Shown piece by piece: positions 44,922 through 56,020 of a stretch of 64,000 nt of DNA. The notes beneath the pieces are model-generated. The model made no database searches. It was not told the DNA's origin and was given only the letters and a program-made list of their open reading frames with translations. Numbering within the stretch: the first letter of the stretch is position 1; the number at the start of each line of letters is the position of its first letter. The stretch covers positions 50,882,656-50,946,655 of the forward strand of contig OW121743.1 of assembly GCA_933228675.1 (NCBI GenBank). Direction: 5' to 3'. The translations under genes were made by a program, and so were the position numbers. The DNA comes from Stomorhina lunata (lineage: Eukaryota > Arthropoda > Insecta > Diptera > Rhiniidae).

Positions 44922-47078
44922 TATATATATATATTATAAATGTGTTTGTAAGTTTATTTGTTTATTTGTTTGTTTGAAAGAGGTTGACTCCTAAACGGTT
45001 TGACCGATTTTGATAAAATTTTGAAATTAGATAGAATATTCCCTTAAGGTGGTTTAAGGATATGTTTTGTTTCAAAACTTGATCCAGAAAGGGCCCAAAT
45101 AGGGTAAATAGTGGACCAAATGGTGCAAAATTTAATATTAATCATTGAATTTGATAAACCATAAAAGTTAGAAACTTCAAACTTGTCAAAAGTAAATTTA
45201 TTACCAATGGCCGTACTTCAGAACAAAATTAATAGGATCGGAGCAGGGGATGACCCCTTCCCCGTTACAAATACAATACCTATAACTGGGCAAATTGACT
45301 TTGCTGATTTTCGAAATGTAGATAAAGTTATACTAACGTTAAAATAGGCTACGTTTTTTTGAAATCTCAAGTGGGCGTGACCCCTCCCATATAAATCATA
45401 TATTAAAAATGACAAATATAGGTGACCGAGAGGCCCGACTTTTCTGAAATTTTGACAGTAGTTTAAGGTGTCACCAATAAATAAAATAAGTCAAATTTTT
45501 TTTCGAAATCTCAAGTGGGCGTGACCACTCCCATATAAGTCAAATATTAAATATTACAAACATTTTCACAGTATAGTAAGGTGTGACCGGTGGTTAAAAC
45601 AGGTCAAATTTTTTTTTGAAATCTCAAGTGTCCTTGACCCCTCCCATATAACCCATATAAAAATTACAAATATAGGTGACCGAGAGGACCGATTTTTCTG
45701 AAATTTTGACAGTATGTTAAGGTGTGACCAAGGGATAGGCCAAATATTTTTTTTTAAATCTCAAGAGGCCGTGACCCCTTCCATATAAGTCAAATATTAA
45801 AAATGACAAATATGGATGACCCTGCTGACCGATTTTTGTGAAACTTTCACTGTATGGTAAGGTGTGACCGGTGGTTAAAATCGGCAAGGTCTTTTTCTCA
45901 AACCTCAAGTGGGCGATGCCCCTCCCATATAACTCATATAATAAAATGACAAATATAGATGACCGATTTTTCAGAAATTTTCACAGCATATTAAGGTTTT
46001 AAAATAGGCTCAATTTTTTTTTTTAATCTTAAGTAGGCGTGACCCCTCCCATATAAGTCAAATACTAAAAATGGCAAGCATGGATAACCGAGCCATGCTT
46101 GCCATGGCAGTATATAAGGAGTATATAAGGAGTCACAAGTGGGTAAAATATGCTACTTTTTCTTGAAATCTCAAATGGACGTGACCCCGGTGGGTAAAAT
46201 AGGCTTGGTTTTTTTAATCTCAAGTGGGGGTGACCCCTTCCATTTAAGTCAAATATTAAAAATGACAAATATGGACGATAAGATAAAAACGATTTAACCT
46301 AATTAATTAAAGTTTTAAATGTGGATATTTTCTTAATATAGGATAGTTTTTCGCTTTTTGAATTGAAAAATGGGGATAAAATTCCCATTTGCTTTAAAAT
46401 TGTATATCTTGAGAGTGGCTGTACCAATGAAGACATTTTTTCTTTCTAAATGTTTTTTTTTTTAGTCCAAGATAGGATTCTACATTAATATATGTATGAT
46501 TTGGTGTTTGATAATAGTTTGACTGACGATTGTTTGAAGATTTTTCATGATTATTTGATGGTTGTTTGACGATTGTTTGACAGTTGTTTGATAATTGAGT
46601 GACTGATGACTGTTTGAAGATTTTTAATGATTGTTTGACAATTGTTTCACAATTAACTGGCGATTTTATGACAGTAGTTTTATGATTTTTAACGATTAAT
46701 TGGTGGTTGTTTTATGATTGACTGAATACTGTTCAATGATTTTTAATGATTATTCGATAGTTGTTTTACGATTGACCGACGACTGTTTGATGATTGTTTG
46801 ATAGTTTTTCGATAATCTATAAATATAAAAAAAATTTCGCGTCTGTTTGTCTGTATGTTGTTTAGTATTTATGGAACCATTTGATTTCGAAAACGTTTAA
46901 AGCACACATTAATGAAGAGTACAAAAGTCAATTAAATATATATGCAAATACATTCAAAATTAATTAGAAAATTAATAAAAATATTTCATAATTGTTAATT
47001 TTTAAAGAAAGTGTTAACAAAGTAATAAGTTAAAAACTTCAACTAACAACCCGGGCAACGCCGGGTAAAATCAGCTAG
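44922..47078 (+). mobile_element. Non-autonomous Helitron (H3), head-to-tail with H2
   Basis: Its 5' end, TATATATATATATTATAAAT, starts directly after the CTAG of H2, having lost or replaced the TC. It ends CCCGGGCAACGCCGGG, TAAAATCAG, CTAG before T. Tandem units are at 45330-46280 and the TTGATTG-type block at 46500-46830. Divergence from H2 is visible in the tandem region, which differs in unit number and order. Confidence 0.85.
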
Positions 47079-47262
47079 TAAATTCTATAAATTTCTATAT
47101 ATATGACGAATGTTTTTAAACGCTCAACTCTATACCAATATAGATTAAAGTTAAGAAGTTTTACTGCAGTGTATTGCACTAAGATCCCAATTTATTACAA
47201 TTATTTATTATTGTAATAAATAGTTTTTTGATAAAACCAAAAAATGTTGGTGGGGAAACCTT
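47079..47262. other. AT-rich spacer next to the ribozyme motif
   Basis: Holds AATAATTGTAATAAATTGGG (reverse strand) type sequence. Probably part of the element that carries the ribozyme. Confidence 0.35.
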
Positions 47263-47263
47263 T

Positions 47264-47307
47264 CCTCGACGCGTTTCGATGGTTGGTTAGGCCATCTCAT
47301 CAAGAGG
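47264..47307 (-). ncRNA. Hammerhead-ribozyme motif (type I layout), one core base changed
   Basis: Minus strand, 5' to 3': stem I strand CCTC, TT, core GATGA, stem II GATGG with a nine-base loop CCTAACCAA and CCATC, core GAAA, then CGCGTC and the stem I partner GAGG. Invariant bases U4-A9, G12-A14 and the GUC cleavage triplet are present; stem I extends to five pairs. The expected C3 is T. Stem III would be the tiny palindrome ACGCGT, as in ribozymes that act as dimers. Such ribozymes occur in retroelements and satellites of insects. Self-cleavage is not shown and C3T should weaken it. Confidence 0.65.
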
Positions 47308-47329
47308 ATTATCCCTAATTCTAGATAGA

Positions 47330-47700
47330 GCGAAAACGACACATTATGTATAATCGGTTCGGAAATGACAATTATATATCGTTTTAACTGATTTATAAGT
47401 CCGATGTGCCCTAATTTGGGATCCAATTATGCCGCCCCAATAAAATCTTGGCTTTCCAGGTTCAAAACTTAAGCTTCCCAACACTTCTGCTATATTTCTT
47501 ACAATATTTCCAATTTCTCCAACAACATTACAATTGGAACAAGCGGTACCTCTCTCAGACAATAAGCTGCATCCGATTCTATTTTTAGACTCATTAAAAC
47601 GACCTACATGTTAACTGCGGCTCCGAACGCCAAATGCATTAGCTAGAGAAGTTTTACATAGCCTAATACTCAATAACCAGCGGCTAGCTGAGTTATGAGG
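47330..47700 (-). repeat. Unclassified repeat linked to the ribozyme motif
   Basis: The segment AATAGAATCGGATGCAGC, with AATGAGTCT before it and CATTGTCTGAG-like text after it, recurs at 8140-8195 in the opposite genomic orientation. So this is a dispersed repeat. A 72-codon frame at 47344-47562 resembles nothing I know. A Penelope-like or other retroelement is possible given the ribozyme, but no reverse transcriptase is visible. Confidence 0.45.
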
Positions 47701-47710
47701 AGAACAGCCG

Positions 47711-48625
47711 CTTTTTATATCCTTCACCAATAGGTGAAAGGGTATTATAAGTTTGTGCATCCGTTTGTAATTTTTTATTAGTGATCGTAGATCCCATAAA
47801 AATTATACCGATCGACTCAGAATCGGGAGGAGAATCGATAAAGCGATGTCTGTCTGTCTGTCTGTCCGTCTGTCTGTCTGTTGAAATCAAGTTTCTGAAG
47901 CCCCTGGAGAATGTACCCACATAAATTATATATCAGATTTTTGCAAATTCTCCCGCAATGAACGCTATTAAATTTCATCTTCGGTCCATAAACACCCGAA
48001 ATATCGACTAAGATTTTAAAATTTTTGATTGAAATACACTTTTAAATAACAAGACAAAAAAGATACTCCTGGTATGCGAGTGATAAGATATTATATATCA
48101 AATTGTTCCCTAAAGCACTCTGTAAAATCTTATCAAAATCGGTTCATAAACATCTGAGATATCGCTAAATGAAATTCAGAAATAGGAAAAACCATCCTCC
48201 TGGAACACGGACATACATAAATTTTATATCAGATTTTAGAAAATTCCTCCGCCAAGCACGATATTAAATTTTATCCAAGTGACGCTGCCTTAAACATCAG
48301 CCACCTGCCCAACCTAACCTTTGGGTCCATAACTATTCTAGATGATGAAGCCACCGAAAAGCTTTTATTTTCCGACTCTTAATTTTAAAGACTCTTTGCA
48401 TATAATACTAGTGTAACCAAATATTGCTTGGAATTATATTTAGTATGAATAAAAGAAAATTAATATAGATATCAAGCATTTGTGTGGGGCCCAACTAAGT
48501 CAGTAATCAGAAACTATATAAGTAATTATCAATAAATTCTTATAATTTTCTTTTTTTACTTTTGGAACACTATTGGTGAAGGGTATCCAAGAAACGGCAA
48601 AGCCGAATATACCGCTCTTACTTGT
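47711..48625 (+). repeat. DINE-like repeat, family C, near-complete
   Basis: Begins TATATCCTTCACCAATAGGT, has (GTCT)n at about 47849-47882 followed by GTTGAAATCAAGTTTCTGAA, and ends CACTATTGGTGAAGGGTATC, a hairpin ACGGCAAAGCCGAATAT and CCGCTCTTACTTGTT. The 5' TCACCAATAGGTG and 3' CACTATTGGTGAAGGG motifs are mutual inverted repeats. Confidence 0.8.
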
Positions 48626-48965
48626 TTGTCTTGGAGCTATGGTTAAATGTGAACCGATTTCGATGAAATTTATATATATATATATGCTGCCTATTGCTTT
48701 TCTAAAACTTCTACATACCAAATTTTATCATCATAGCTGTTATAATTTGTCATTTATTATCAAATAAGCGATTAGTCTAGACGAGGTTATATGGGAGCTA
48801 TGGTCAAATGTGAACCGATTTTGCCCGATTTCAATACCAAAATTTTCTAAGAAATGAAGAATATTTATGCCAAATTTCAGTAACCTATATCCTTTCCTTA
48901 AGGTTTATAGTGCCGACAACAGACAGGATTCAGAATATACTTCAACTTTGGTTTTTGAGCTAATA

Positions 48966-50215
48966 TGGTTAAATTTCAAGGGCCGATGTTGATTTTGAAT
49001 AAAACACAAACTATTTAGGAAATTATTGTAATTTTATTTTATTATGATATATTGGTATTACTCAATTATGTATGGAAAAAATATTGGCCAAATGAGCGCC
49101 GCGACCACGGCGGCACACCTCCATCCGATGGTCCAAATTTTCGATGACCCTGAGGCATAATGGAGGTTCTATGCCGTTAATGTGCAGAATTATCTCATCC
49201 TTTAGCTCTTGAATTGTTGCTGGCTTATCGACGTACACCTTTTCTTTCAAATAACCCCAAAGAAAAAAGTCCAACGGTGTCAAATCACATGATCTTGGCG
49301 GCCAATTGACACCGCCATTATGTGAGATAACACGGCCATTGAATTTGTTAGCTGTGTGGCAAGTGGCACCATCCTGCTGAAACCACATGTCGTCCACATC
49401 CATATCTTCCAATTCGGGCCATAAAAAGTTCGTTATCATCTCACGATAGCGAACACCATTCACAGTAACTGCCTGACCGGCCTCATTTTGGAAAAAATAC
49501 GGCCCGATGATGCCGCCAGCCCATAAACCGCACCAAACAGTCACTCTTTGTGGGTGCGTTGGTTTTTCGACAATCACTCTTGGATTCTCATTCGCCCAAA
49601 TGCGGCAATTCTGTTTATTGACGAATCCACTTAAAATGTGCCTCATCACTGAAGATGATTTTCTTCGAAAATTGATCATCCTCTGTTGCCATTTCTTTCC
49701 ACCATTCTGTCCATTCACGACGTTTGGAATGGTCAAGGGGCTTTAGTTCTTGAGCCAATTGCACCTTGTAAGCGTGTAAATGCAAGTCTTTATGCATAAT
49801 GTTCATCAACGACGAGCGTGAGAGGTGCAATTGTTGTGCACGACGACGAGTTGAGGTGGACGGCTCTTCAGCCACACTATCGCGAACAGCAGCATTATTT
49901 TCTGCAGTACGAACATGCACTGGTGTTTTCACATCTTCTACAGACTCGAATTTTTCCTCGATTTTTGCGATTGTACGCACATTTGGACGATCAAATTGAC
50001 CAAAAAAATCACGAAGTGCACATTATGCATTTTGATTTGAACGCCCATTTTCATAATAAGTCTGGATAACTTTAACACGTTGTTGGATTGTGTATTTCTC
50101 CATGGTTTAAATAGAGTAAGTCTAAAATAGAGAAATGTCAAATAAAATTCGGAAAAAAACTTGGCGTTTAGGTGTGGTTCACATTAAACATCGGCCCTTA
50201 CAATTTAACCACCCT
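48966..50215 (-). mobile_element. Mariner-type element, DD41D (rosa-like), copy 2
   Basis: Inverted ends GGTTAAATTTCAAGGGCCGA and the inverse of TCGGCCCTTACAATTTAACC. It is inserted in a TA of the DINE sequence GAGCTAATATTAAGGAAATT. Closely similar to copy 1 with independent small deletions. Confidence 0.88.
49062..50103 (-). pseudogene. DD41D mariner transposase, dead (copy 2)
   Basis: From the ATG at 50103: EKYTIQQRVKVIQTYYENGR, a TAA soon after SNQNA, then CALRDFFGQFDRPNVRTIAK, the SVEDVKTPVHVRTAENNAAV segment lost from copy 1, helix-turn-helix, and FSDEAHF with the first catalytic Asp. The same frameshift as copy 1 follows (HFK versus SGFVNKQ). After MWFQQDGATCHTAN an in-frame deletion removes eight residues (ETMALLRN), cutting the spacing between the last two acids from 41 to 33, then WPPRSCDLTPLDFFLWGYLK. 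The frame ends LANIFSIHN. Non-functional. Confidence 0.85.
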
Positions 50216-50288
50216 TTATTTAGGAAATTACAAACGGAATGACAATCTCAATATACTCCCCATTCTTTTTGATGGTGGGTATAAAAAT

Positions 50289-51263
50289 AATGGTAGTAAA
50301 TGGAAAATGTGGAAGTAATAAAGAAAACTGATTGGAAAACTATCATTTTCTCCAAGACATTTTATGCTTCATTTTAATTTATTGCAAAACGAAACGGATT
50401 AGTATCGATATTTACAGAAAGAAACTGCAAAATATCTTAAGGATATTAAAAACATAAAATAATAGTAAATAAGTAAAGCAAAACATTTTCTTATAATTAG
50501 AACATCAATAAGAAAACAATTCAGTTTTGATGATTATTTATTATACCTAAAGCTAAAACTTTACTAAAATAAGGAAACTATTTATATAAGAAGAAAATAA
50601 AAAATGTAGAATTTCCAGTTATTATAAGATTATTTTTTAAAAAAATAGTGACTTAATTTATTGGAAAATAATTAAACTGTTTATAGAGAATTATTTTTAC
50701 AAGCTTAATTATTTTAACTTTTATCTGAAGTTTTTGTTTAATTGTGTTATTTTTTAAATCCATAGTTATGCCCAGAATACATCCCTCTAACAAAATTTAT
50801 CATATTACATTAGTTTCCACAGAGATTTATAATATCATAAAAAACATTTCAAATATTTTCTATATTTTTTTATTCTAGTCTCTATAGTATAGCTTACCTT
50901 TAACTAGGACTAACCAACAAAATATATTTTCAAATATTTATTAGTAACCACTTTATTTTTTAATGAATATTAAAAAATGTTATCACGATAAAAATTAACC
51001 ACATGTAAGGTTTATCTTAACTTGCCCTTAGTGACCAATTAATTATTAAAAAAAAACGTTTTTTAGGAAGTCCATATACAACTAAAATTAGATTTTTATT
51101 TAAAGATTTATCTTTAGTTGGTCATCAGAGCTATTTATATTAAATTTAAATTTAATCATGAATTTTCATTCGCCTCTAATCAATTTTAGAACTTTAGGGA
51201 TAATATAGAAGTTGTTATTTAATTTTTATCCTATAAGCGTATATTAATAATAACTGCAAACAA
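50289..51263. other. AT-rich DNA, nothing identified
   Basis: About 1 kb with no protein-like frame, tandem array or known repeat ends. Confidence 0.45.
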
Positions 51264-52040
51264 AACAAGCAAGAAAGTGCCATAGTCGGTCAAGCCCGAC
51301 CATATGATATCCTTCACCACTAAGGTCAAAGATGTTCATCTTTCTGTATTAAGACAAATATTTCCTAAATTTTGCCATCATACGAACATTTTCTAAAAAC
51401 TTATATATTTAAGCTGTTTCCGTCATTTATACTTATATGAGAGCCAGGGTCAAATGGGGACAGAAATTTCGCAAATTGATTACACTTTTTACAAGAATTA
51501 TGTTTGCAAAAAATGAACTCAAAATTCTCATTATCTTCAGAGTTATGAGCGTTTTAGAGATTTTTGTCTCATTTAGTGCATTTTTAAAGAAGAGTTAATA
51601 TGGAAGCCATGGTCAAATGTGGTCAACGAAATTTGGTACAGTGATTTTGGTTTACATAAGCAGTATTTGTTTTAAATTTCATGAAAAAATATTGATATTT
51701 GTGGTCAAAATATCAATTCCGGGAAGTGGGACCTATGGGAGGTACCACAAATCATGGACCAATTTTGACGAATTTAGGTCTCACTATCAAAAAAATCATC
51801 TGTGCCAAATTTCATCAAATTATCTTCAGAATTGCGACATGTTCTCTGATTACATGGCTTACATGGGGGTCCAGCCAGGAAGCCGTCCAGACGGACGGAC
51901 TGACATCGCTAAATCGACTCAAAAAGTAATTCTAAGCCTATTGGTATACTAAAAGGTGAGCCAAAGTCTAATATATTTATCCGTTACATACATCAGCACA
52001 AACTTATAATACCCTTTCCACCTATGGTGGCGCAGGTATA
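51264..52040 (-). repeat. DINE-like repeat, family B, near-complete copy
   Basis: 3' end AACAAGCAAGAAAG and hairpin GTCGGTCAAGCCCGACC at the left; 5' end ATAATACCCTTTCCACCTAT at the right; GTCCAGCCAGGAAGCCGTCC as the reduced microsatellite near 51870. Two overlapping open frames at 51617-51952 follow DINE sequence, not a gene. Confidence 0.8.
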
Positions 52041-52104
52041 AAAAACGAATACTCGAATAAAAAAATAATTAGTTTTTGTGAAAGATAATTTTGTTGAATT
52101 TGTT

Positions 52105-52285
52105 TGAATTTTGAACAGAGAAGTTTTTTGCAAATATTGGTCAGTATTTCAAATTTTATAGGAATCGGTCTATATTTGACTATAGCTGTCATATAAAAAA
52201 TACTCCCGGAAACCAAAAAAAAATATATCAAAGTCCAGTTAAAAGCTATTTAATTAGAAACTATGACAGCTATGGCCAGTAAGGT
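52105..52285 (+). repeat. DINE-like repeat, family A (A8), internal fragment
   Basis: Matches the family A interior: ATTGGTCAGTATTTCAAATT and TAGAAACTATGACAGCTATG. Both ends are missing. Confidence 0.65.
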
Positions 52286-52327
52286 GGGTCGTTTTTCGAC
52301 TTTTGTCTCTGATCGACTTCTAATAGT

Positions 52328-53185
52328 GATTGTATTTTTTTTATTTTTCAAATACGTAATGTTATTAATTTATTACTGAATTTTAATAAATATACTTAAA
52401 AGTAATTATTTTACACTAAGACAAAGTCTTTTTTATTAAAAAAAAAACATATGTTAACCCTTTTTAGATATGGGGTCAAAAATGACCCAAGTTTTTTTGG
52501 CACTTTTTTCAGCAAATTTTGATTAAAAACCATTAATGTTATAATTTGACACCAAGAATAATTTTTTTTATTATAAAAAATATTTTAACCCTTTAAAGAC
52601 ATGGAAGCAAAAATTTAAAATTTATGGGAAAAAGTGACAAAACAATTTGTAGATAATTTTTGCCAAGATTAATTTTTTTTATTATAAAAAATATTTTAAC
52701 CCTTAAAAGACATGGGGGCAAAAATTATCTACAAATTGTTTTGTCACTTTTTCCAGCAACTTTTGATAAAAAGGCATTAAGTAAATATTTTACACTGAGA
52801 TTAAGTTTATTTACTAAAAAATATTAATCCTTAAAATTTATGGGGACCATATTGACCCCATAAATTTTTAATTTTTGCTCCCATGTCTTCAGAGGGTTAA
52901 AATATTTTTTATAATAAAAAAAAAATAATCTTGGTGTCAAACAATAACATTAATGGTTTTTTATCAAAATTTAATCAAAATAATAAAAATAATTTTCTGA
53001 AAAAAGTGACAAAAAAAACTTGGATAATTTTTGACCCCATGTCTAAAAAGGGTTAACATATTTTTTTTTTTAATAAAAAAGACTTTGTCTTAGTGTAAAA
53101 TAATTACTTTTAAGTATATTTATTAAAATTCAGTAATAAATTAATAACATTACGTATTAAAAAAAATACAAAAAATCAAATTTTT
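52328..53185. mobile_element. Foldback element, about 860 bp palindrome
   Basis: The left arm from AATACGTAATGTTATTAATT is matched in reverse by AATTAATAACATTACGTATT at 53140-53160, and matching continues through ACTAAGACAAAGTC and AACCCTTTTTAGA to the middle. Inner pairs such as GACAAAACAATTTGTAGATA are also inverted. Arms are diverged by indels. No coding sequence. Confidence 0.8.
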
Positions 53186-53849
53186 CATTTTTGCCTCCGG
53201 AAAAAAAAAGGTTAAGTTTACCCAATTTTAAAAACAAAGAACCTGTTTATTAGACTGTCTCACTTTTTCACTTTTTTTGAAATTCCTTGATGAACATCGA
53301 TTTTCTTAATCTATTTAAAAAACCATGAATTTTGATATATAACACTTAAATATTGGTGGCCGGGAACTGGTCTCTCAAATCGATTTTTTGTTTTTTTGGG
53401 AAAAAAAAATCAAAAAAATTCAAAAATCTTCTTTTAGTTATTTGCGCCTAATTCAAGCAATTTTTGACAGATTTTAATTTTAGTAAATTCATTTAAAAGC
53501 TGTTAAATTTCCTAAATTTTTTTAAAAGAAACATTTCCAGTTTCTTCTATGGTTTTTTATTTATAGCATCACAAACTCGGATTTTCTAATGCGAACTGAG
53601 AATTTTTTTTTAATTTTTGCTTACTTTTTCTTTTATAGAAATTTACTGGTACAACATTTTTGTATTCTGTAAACGCAGTATGATAGGAAATTTTAAGCTG
53701 AAGATTTCGGTATAAATAACGCTGAAATTCTTTTAAGAAAAACTGCAGTTTTAGGAAAAGTTCCGATATGACTAAAATTATTTATTTCATTTTTTTTTTA
53801 ATTTCATAAACACATTAATATATAATAAGAAGAAGTTAATATTGGTTTC

Positions 53850-56020
53850 TCATTTTTTCAAATTTGCTAAAACAGTACTTTTGTTGTAGTTTGGATGCAT
53901 TTTGTGGAAATGTTCGATCACTTGAATCAAATCATTTTGCTCACTGTTTTCCATCACTAGCGTGTTGTTGACTGTTTTCAAAAGGCCAATTGCGCGCTCA
54001 GCAGGGTCGTTGACTACTGTTAAGTTAATTGCAAATTGTTGAATTTTTTTGAAATCTTTATTTTCATGCCAAGAAGAAGATGGACTGTGAATAAAGTCAT
54101 AATGAGTCCCAGTGATATTGAAAAAAATTTTTGTATTTTCTGACACTAGGTCGACGATCTTGAGGTTGGCTTCTTTGGAAAAACACTTATAACGAAACAA
54201 GTTTTGCTGGTTCCTTGGATTATTTAAAGCAGATGCCATTTCGTTCAATGTTTTTGGTGAATGCCTCGAATCAAAAAAAGATAAGCCAATTGCAATTTCG
54301 CTTAAATACCACAAGTGTCGTGACATTATTTCTAAAGCAGCCTCTGCTACATAAAAATTTGTTTTGCTATATTCCTGGATTTGTTGTATCAAAAAAATAT
54401 CGTTCAAAGCGGCATTTGTTGCTAACGTGCACTTAAACCAATGCTCAACATATATTTTGACCAGAAAAATATTGAACACAGTGAGACCACTTAACTCATC
54501 ATCTAAATAAAGAAACAAACTTTATTTAACTTTCGATGCTTGTAAAAAATTAATTTAAATAAATTTTCGAAATGCAAAAATCTTGAGGCTGTAAATACCG
54601 CGGGACATAAATCTAGCACGGTGCAGTGCTCCAGGAAGTCTTATTTTGATTTGTTTATTTTGGAAAGTTGTTTCACCCAAAAATATTAGACTCAGCTCCA
54701 AAAGCTCTGTATAATCTTTTCTTGGTGACCTTTGAATCGAAAGTTGGTTTTTTATCATGTTTTTGAGCTGTATTTGACTTTCTTTATCGATGCAAGAGGC
54801 TATTCTTGAATTGCTGATGCCCGGCTCAATTTTTGAAAGATCTAGCGAGTTCCATTGCGACTTGAAATTCAGGAAAATACTTATGTCTGGTGATGTACTT
54901 TTTTCTTTCATTGCCGAGCAATATACGCCAGACAACAGTACTTCCAGAACGTGATGTCTGCAAGCAAGGGTCAATATTTTTCCGCCGAACATATCACGTA
55001 ATCTTTTGCACGTTCCTGACTTTTCACCTGTATTGACACTTGTTGTATCAAAGCATATTCCTTTAATGAAAGGTTCAACTTTCCAATCATCAACGGTTTT
55101 TTTAATCGCCTGAAATTGCTCTTCGGCAGTGCCTTTCTTAATTTCAGCAACGCCCAATATTTTTGTGTTTGATCCATTTGTAAGAACCATTGCAAGCTTA
55201 TCAATTTTACCATCAACGCCATGCCATTTTGGTAGAATTTTTCCATCCCAATGCAGAAAAAAGAAGGCATCGGTTAAATTTGCGCAAAATGTGTTCTTCA
55301 CATTATCCCGGATGTGACATCGCATGGATCTACGTTGTCTATGAATCGTTGCTGGTGAAACCACAACATCTTTTAGATCTATATCTAAATAATGAGCAGT
55401 CGACAAAATTATATTTGCCGCATTTCTGCTGCTCAACCCTGCATGGTCTACGCTGGCAACAAGTTGCGGTGTTATTTTGAGTTTCGATTTTGGCTGAAAC
55501 TTTGGAGGTTTATAGTCCAAATTTTCTTCGCTGAACGAATCACTAGACAAGGACTCATCATCAATAAGTAACTGCTGTTTTTCAGTTTTTTTTACAAACA
55601 GTCTCATCAACTGGTAAAGCACTTTTGGTCTTGCATACGACAAAATCAGAATCTAACCGTTTTAAAAAATCCACTTTGCGTTTCGACTCCTTATCACTTT
55701 TTCGTTTTGCATTGGCTTTTACTTTTTTGTAAGATGTATGAAATTTTTTTAGGTTTCTTGAAACATAACTTTTATTTTGTAAATTTGAATCTTTGCGAAT
55801 ACTTCGCCATATGTCAAGAATTTCACCCGCAACAGTTAGAGATGCATTTTTCTTTAATTTTTTTATCTTTTACTATCAAATAAAGTAATCTACCAAGTAC
55901 ATCCCTTCCTGTGGGAATTTTATGTCTTGACATAAAACTGTTCGGAACTAAGAGAAAAATTTTCGGAAATGAAATAACTAATTCACCGCATTCATTTAAG
56001 TATACAAACCCACTATCCAA
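53850..56020 (-). pseudogene. Large transposase-like protein of the long-TIR element, frameshifted
   Basis: Blocks in order: FVYLNECGELVISFPKIF and KIPTGRDVLGRLLYLIVKDK (56020-55850); a shift at an A run near 55860; LTVAGEILDIWRSIRKDSN with a Lys-rich stretch; a shift in an A8 run near 55590; then DDESLSSDSFSEENLDYKPP and the core to 54555. The core has FFFLHWDGKILPKW, GICFDTTSVNTGEKSGTC, then LACRHHVLEVLL, which recalls the Asp and C..H motifs of hAT enzymes. After a stop at 54555, WFKCTLATNAALND through VNDPAERAIGLLKTVNN (possible catalytic Glu) and STVLANLKK complete it. The gap 54519-54554 could be an intron, but no clean donor fits. Frameshifts in homopolymers may be sequencing errors. 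I cannot assign a named superfamily. Confidence 0.75.
54555..55643 (-). CDS. Core open frame of the long-TIR element protein
   Basis: Longest undisturbed frame of the element (about 350 residues if started at the shift point). Candidate catalytic residues: Asp in CFDTTSVNTG and the acidic FLHWDG earlier; the Cys/His cluster in LACRHHVLEVLL may shape an RNase H-like insertion as in hAT enzymes. The acidic SLSSDSFSEENLDY stretch near its start looks disordered. It belongs to a protein type found, from memory, as multi-copy uncharacterised loci in hemipteran and cnidarian genomes; that memory is unverified. Confidence 0.7.
   Translation of the reverse strand: MSYARPKVLYQLMRLFVKKTEKQQLLIDDESLSSDSFSEENLDYKPPKFQPKSKLKITPQLVASVDHAGLSSRNAANIILSTAHYLDIDLKDVVVSPATIHRQRRSMRCHIRDNVKNTFCANLTDAFFFLHWDGKILPKWHGVDGKIDKLAMVLTNGSNTKILGVAEIKKGTAEEQFQAIKKTVDDWKVEPFIKGICFDTTSVNTGEKSGTCKRLRDMFGGKILTLACRHHVLEVLLSGVYCSAMKEKSTSPDISIFLNFKSQWNSLDLSKIEPGISNSRIASCIDKESQIQLKNMIKNQLSIQRSPRKDYTELLELSLIFLGETTFQNKQIKIRLPGALHRARFMSRGIYSLKIFAFRKFI

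Larger units (their letters stand above)
48626..50288 (-). repeat. DINE-like repeat, family A (A7), minus orientation, split by mariner
   Basis: Body motifs GGTTATATGGGAGCTATGGT and CAACAGACAGGATTCAGAAT lie before the mariner; TTACAAACGGAATGACAATC and TTTTTGATGGTGGGTATA lie after it. The GTCY block is reduced to about two units. A (TA)n run sits near 48672. Confidence 0.8.

Noticed and set aside
47344..47562. Penelope-like element protein next to the hammerhead
   Set aside because: The 72-codon frame shows no reverse transcriptase or GIY-YIG motif; only the ribozyme hints at such an element.
54971..55480. Alternative frames within the long-TIR element core
   Set aside because: They overlap the longer, motif-bearing minus-strand frame and contain no recognisable motif.
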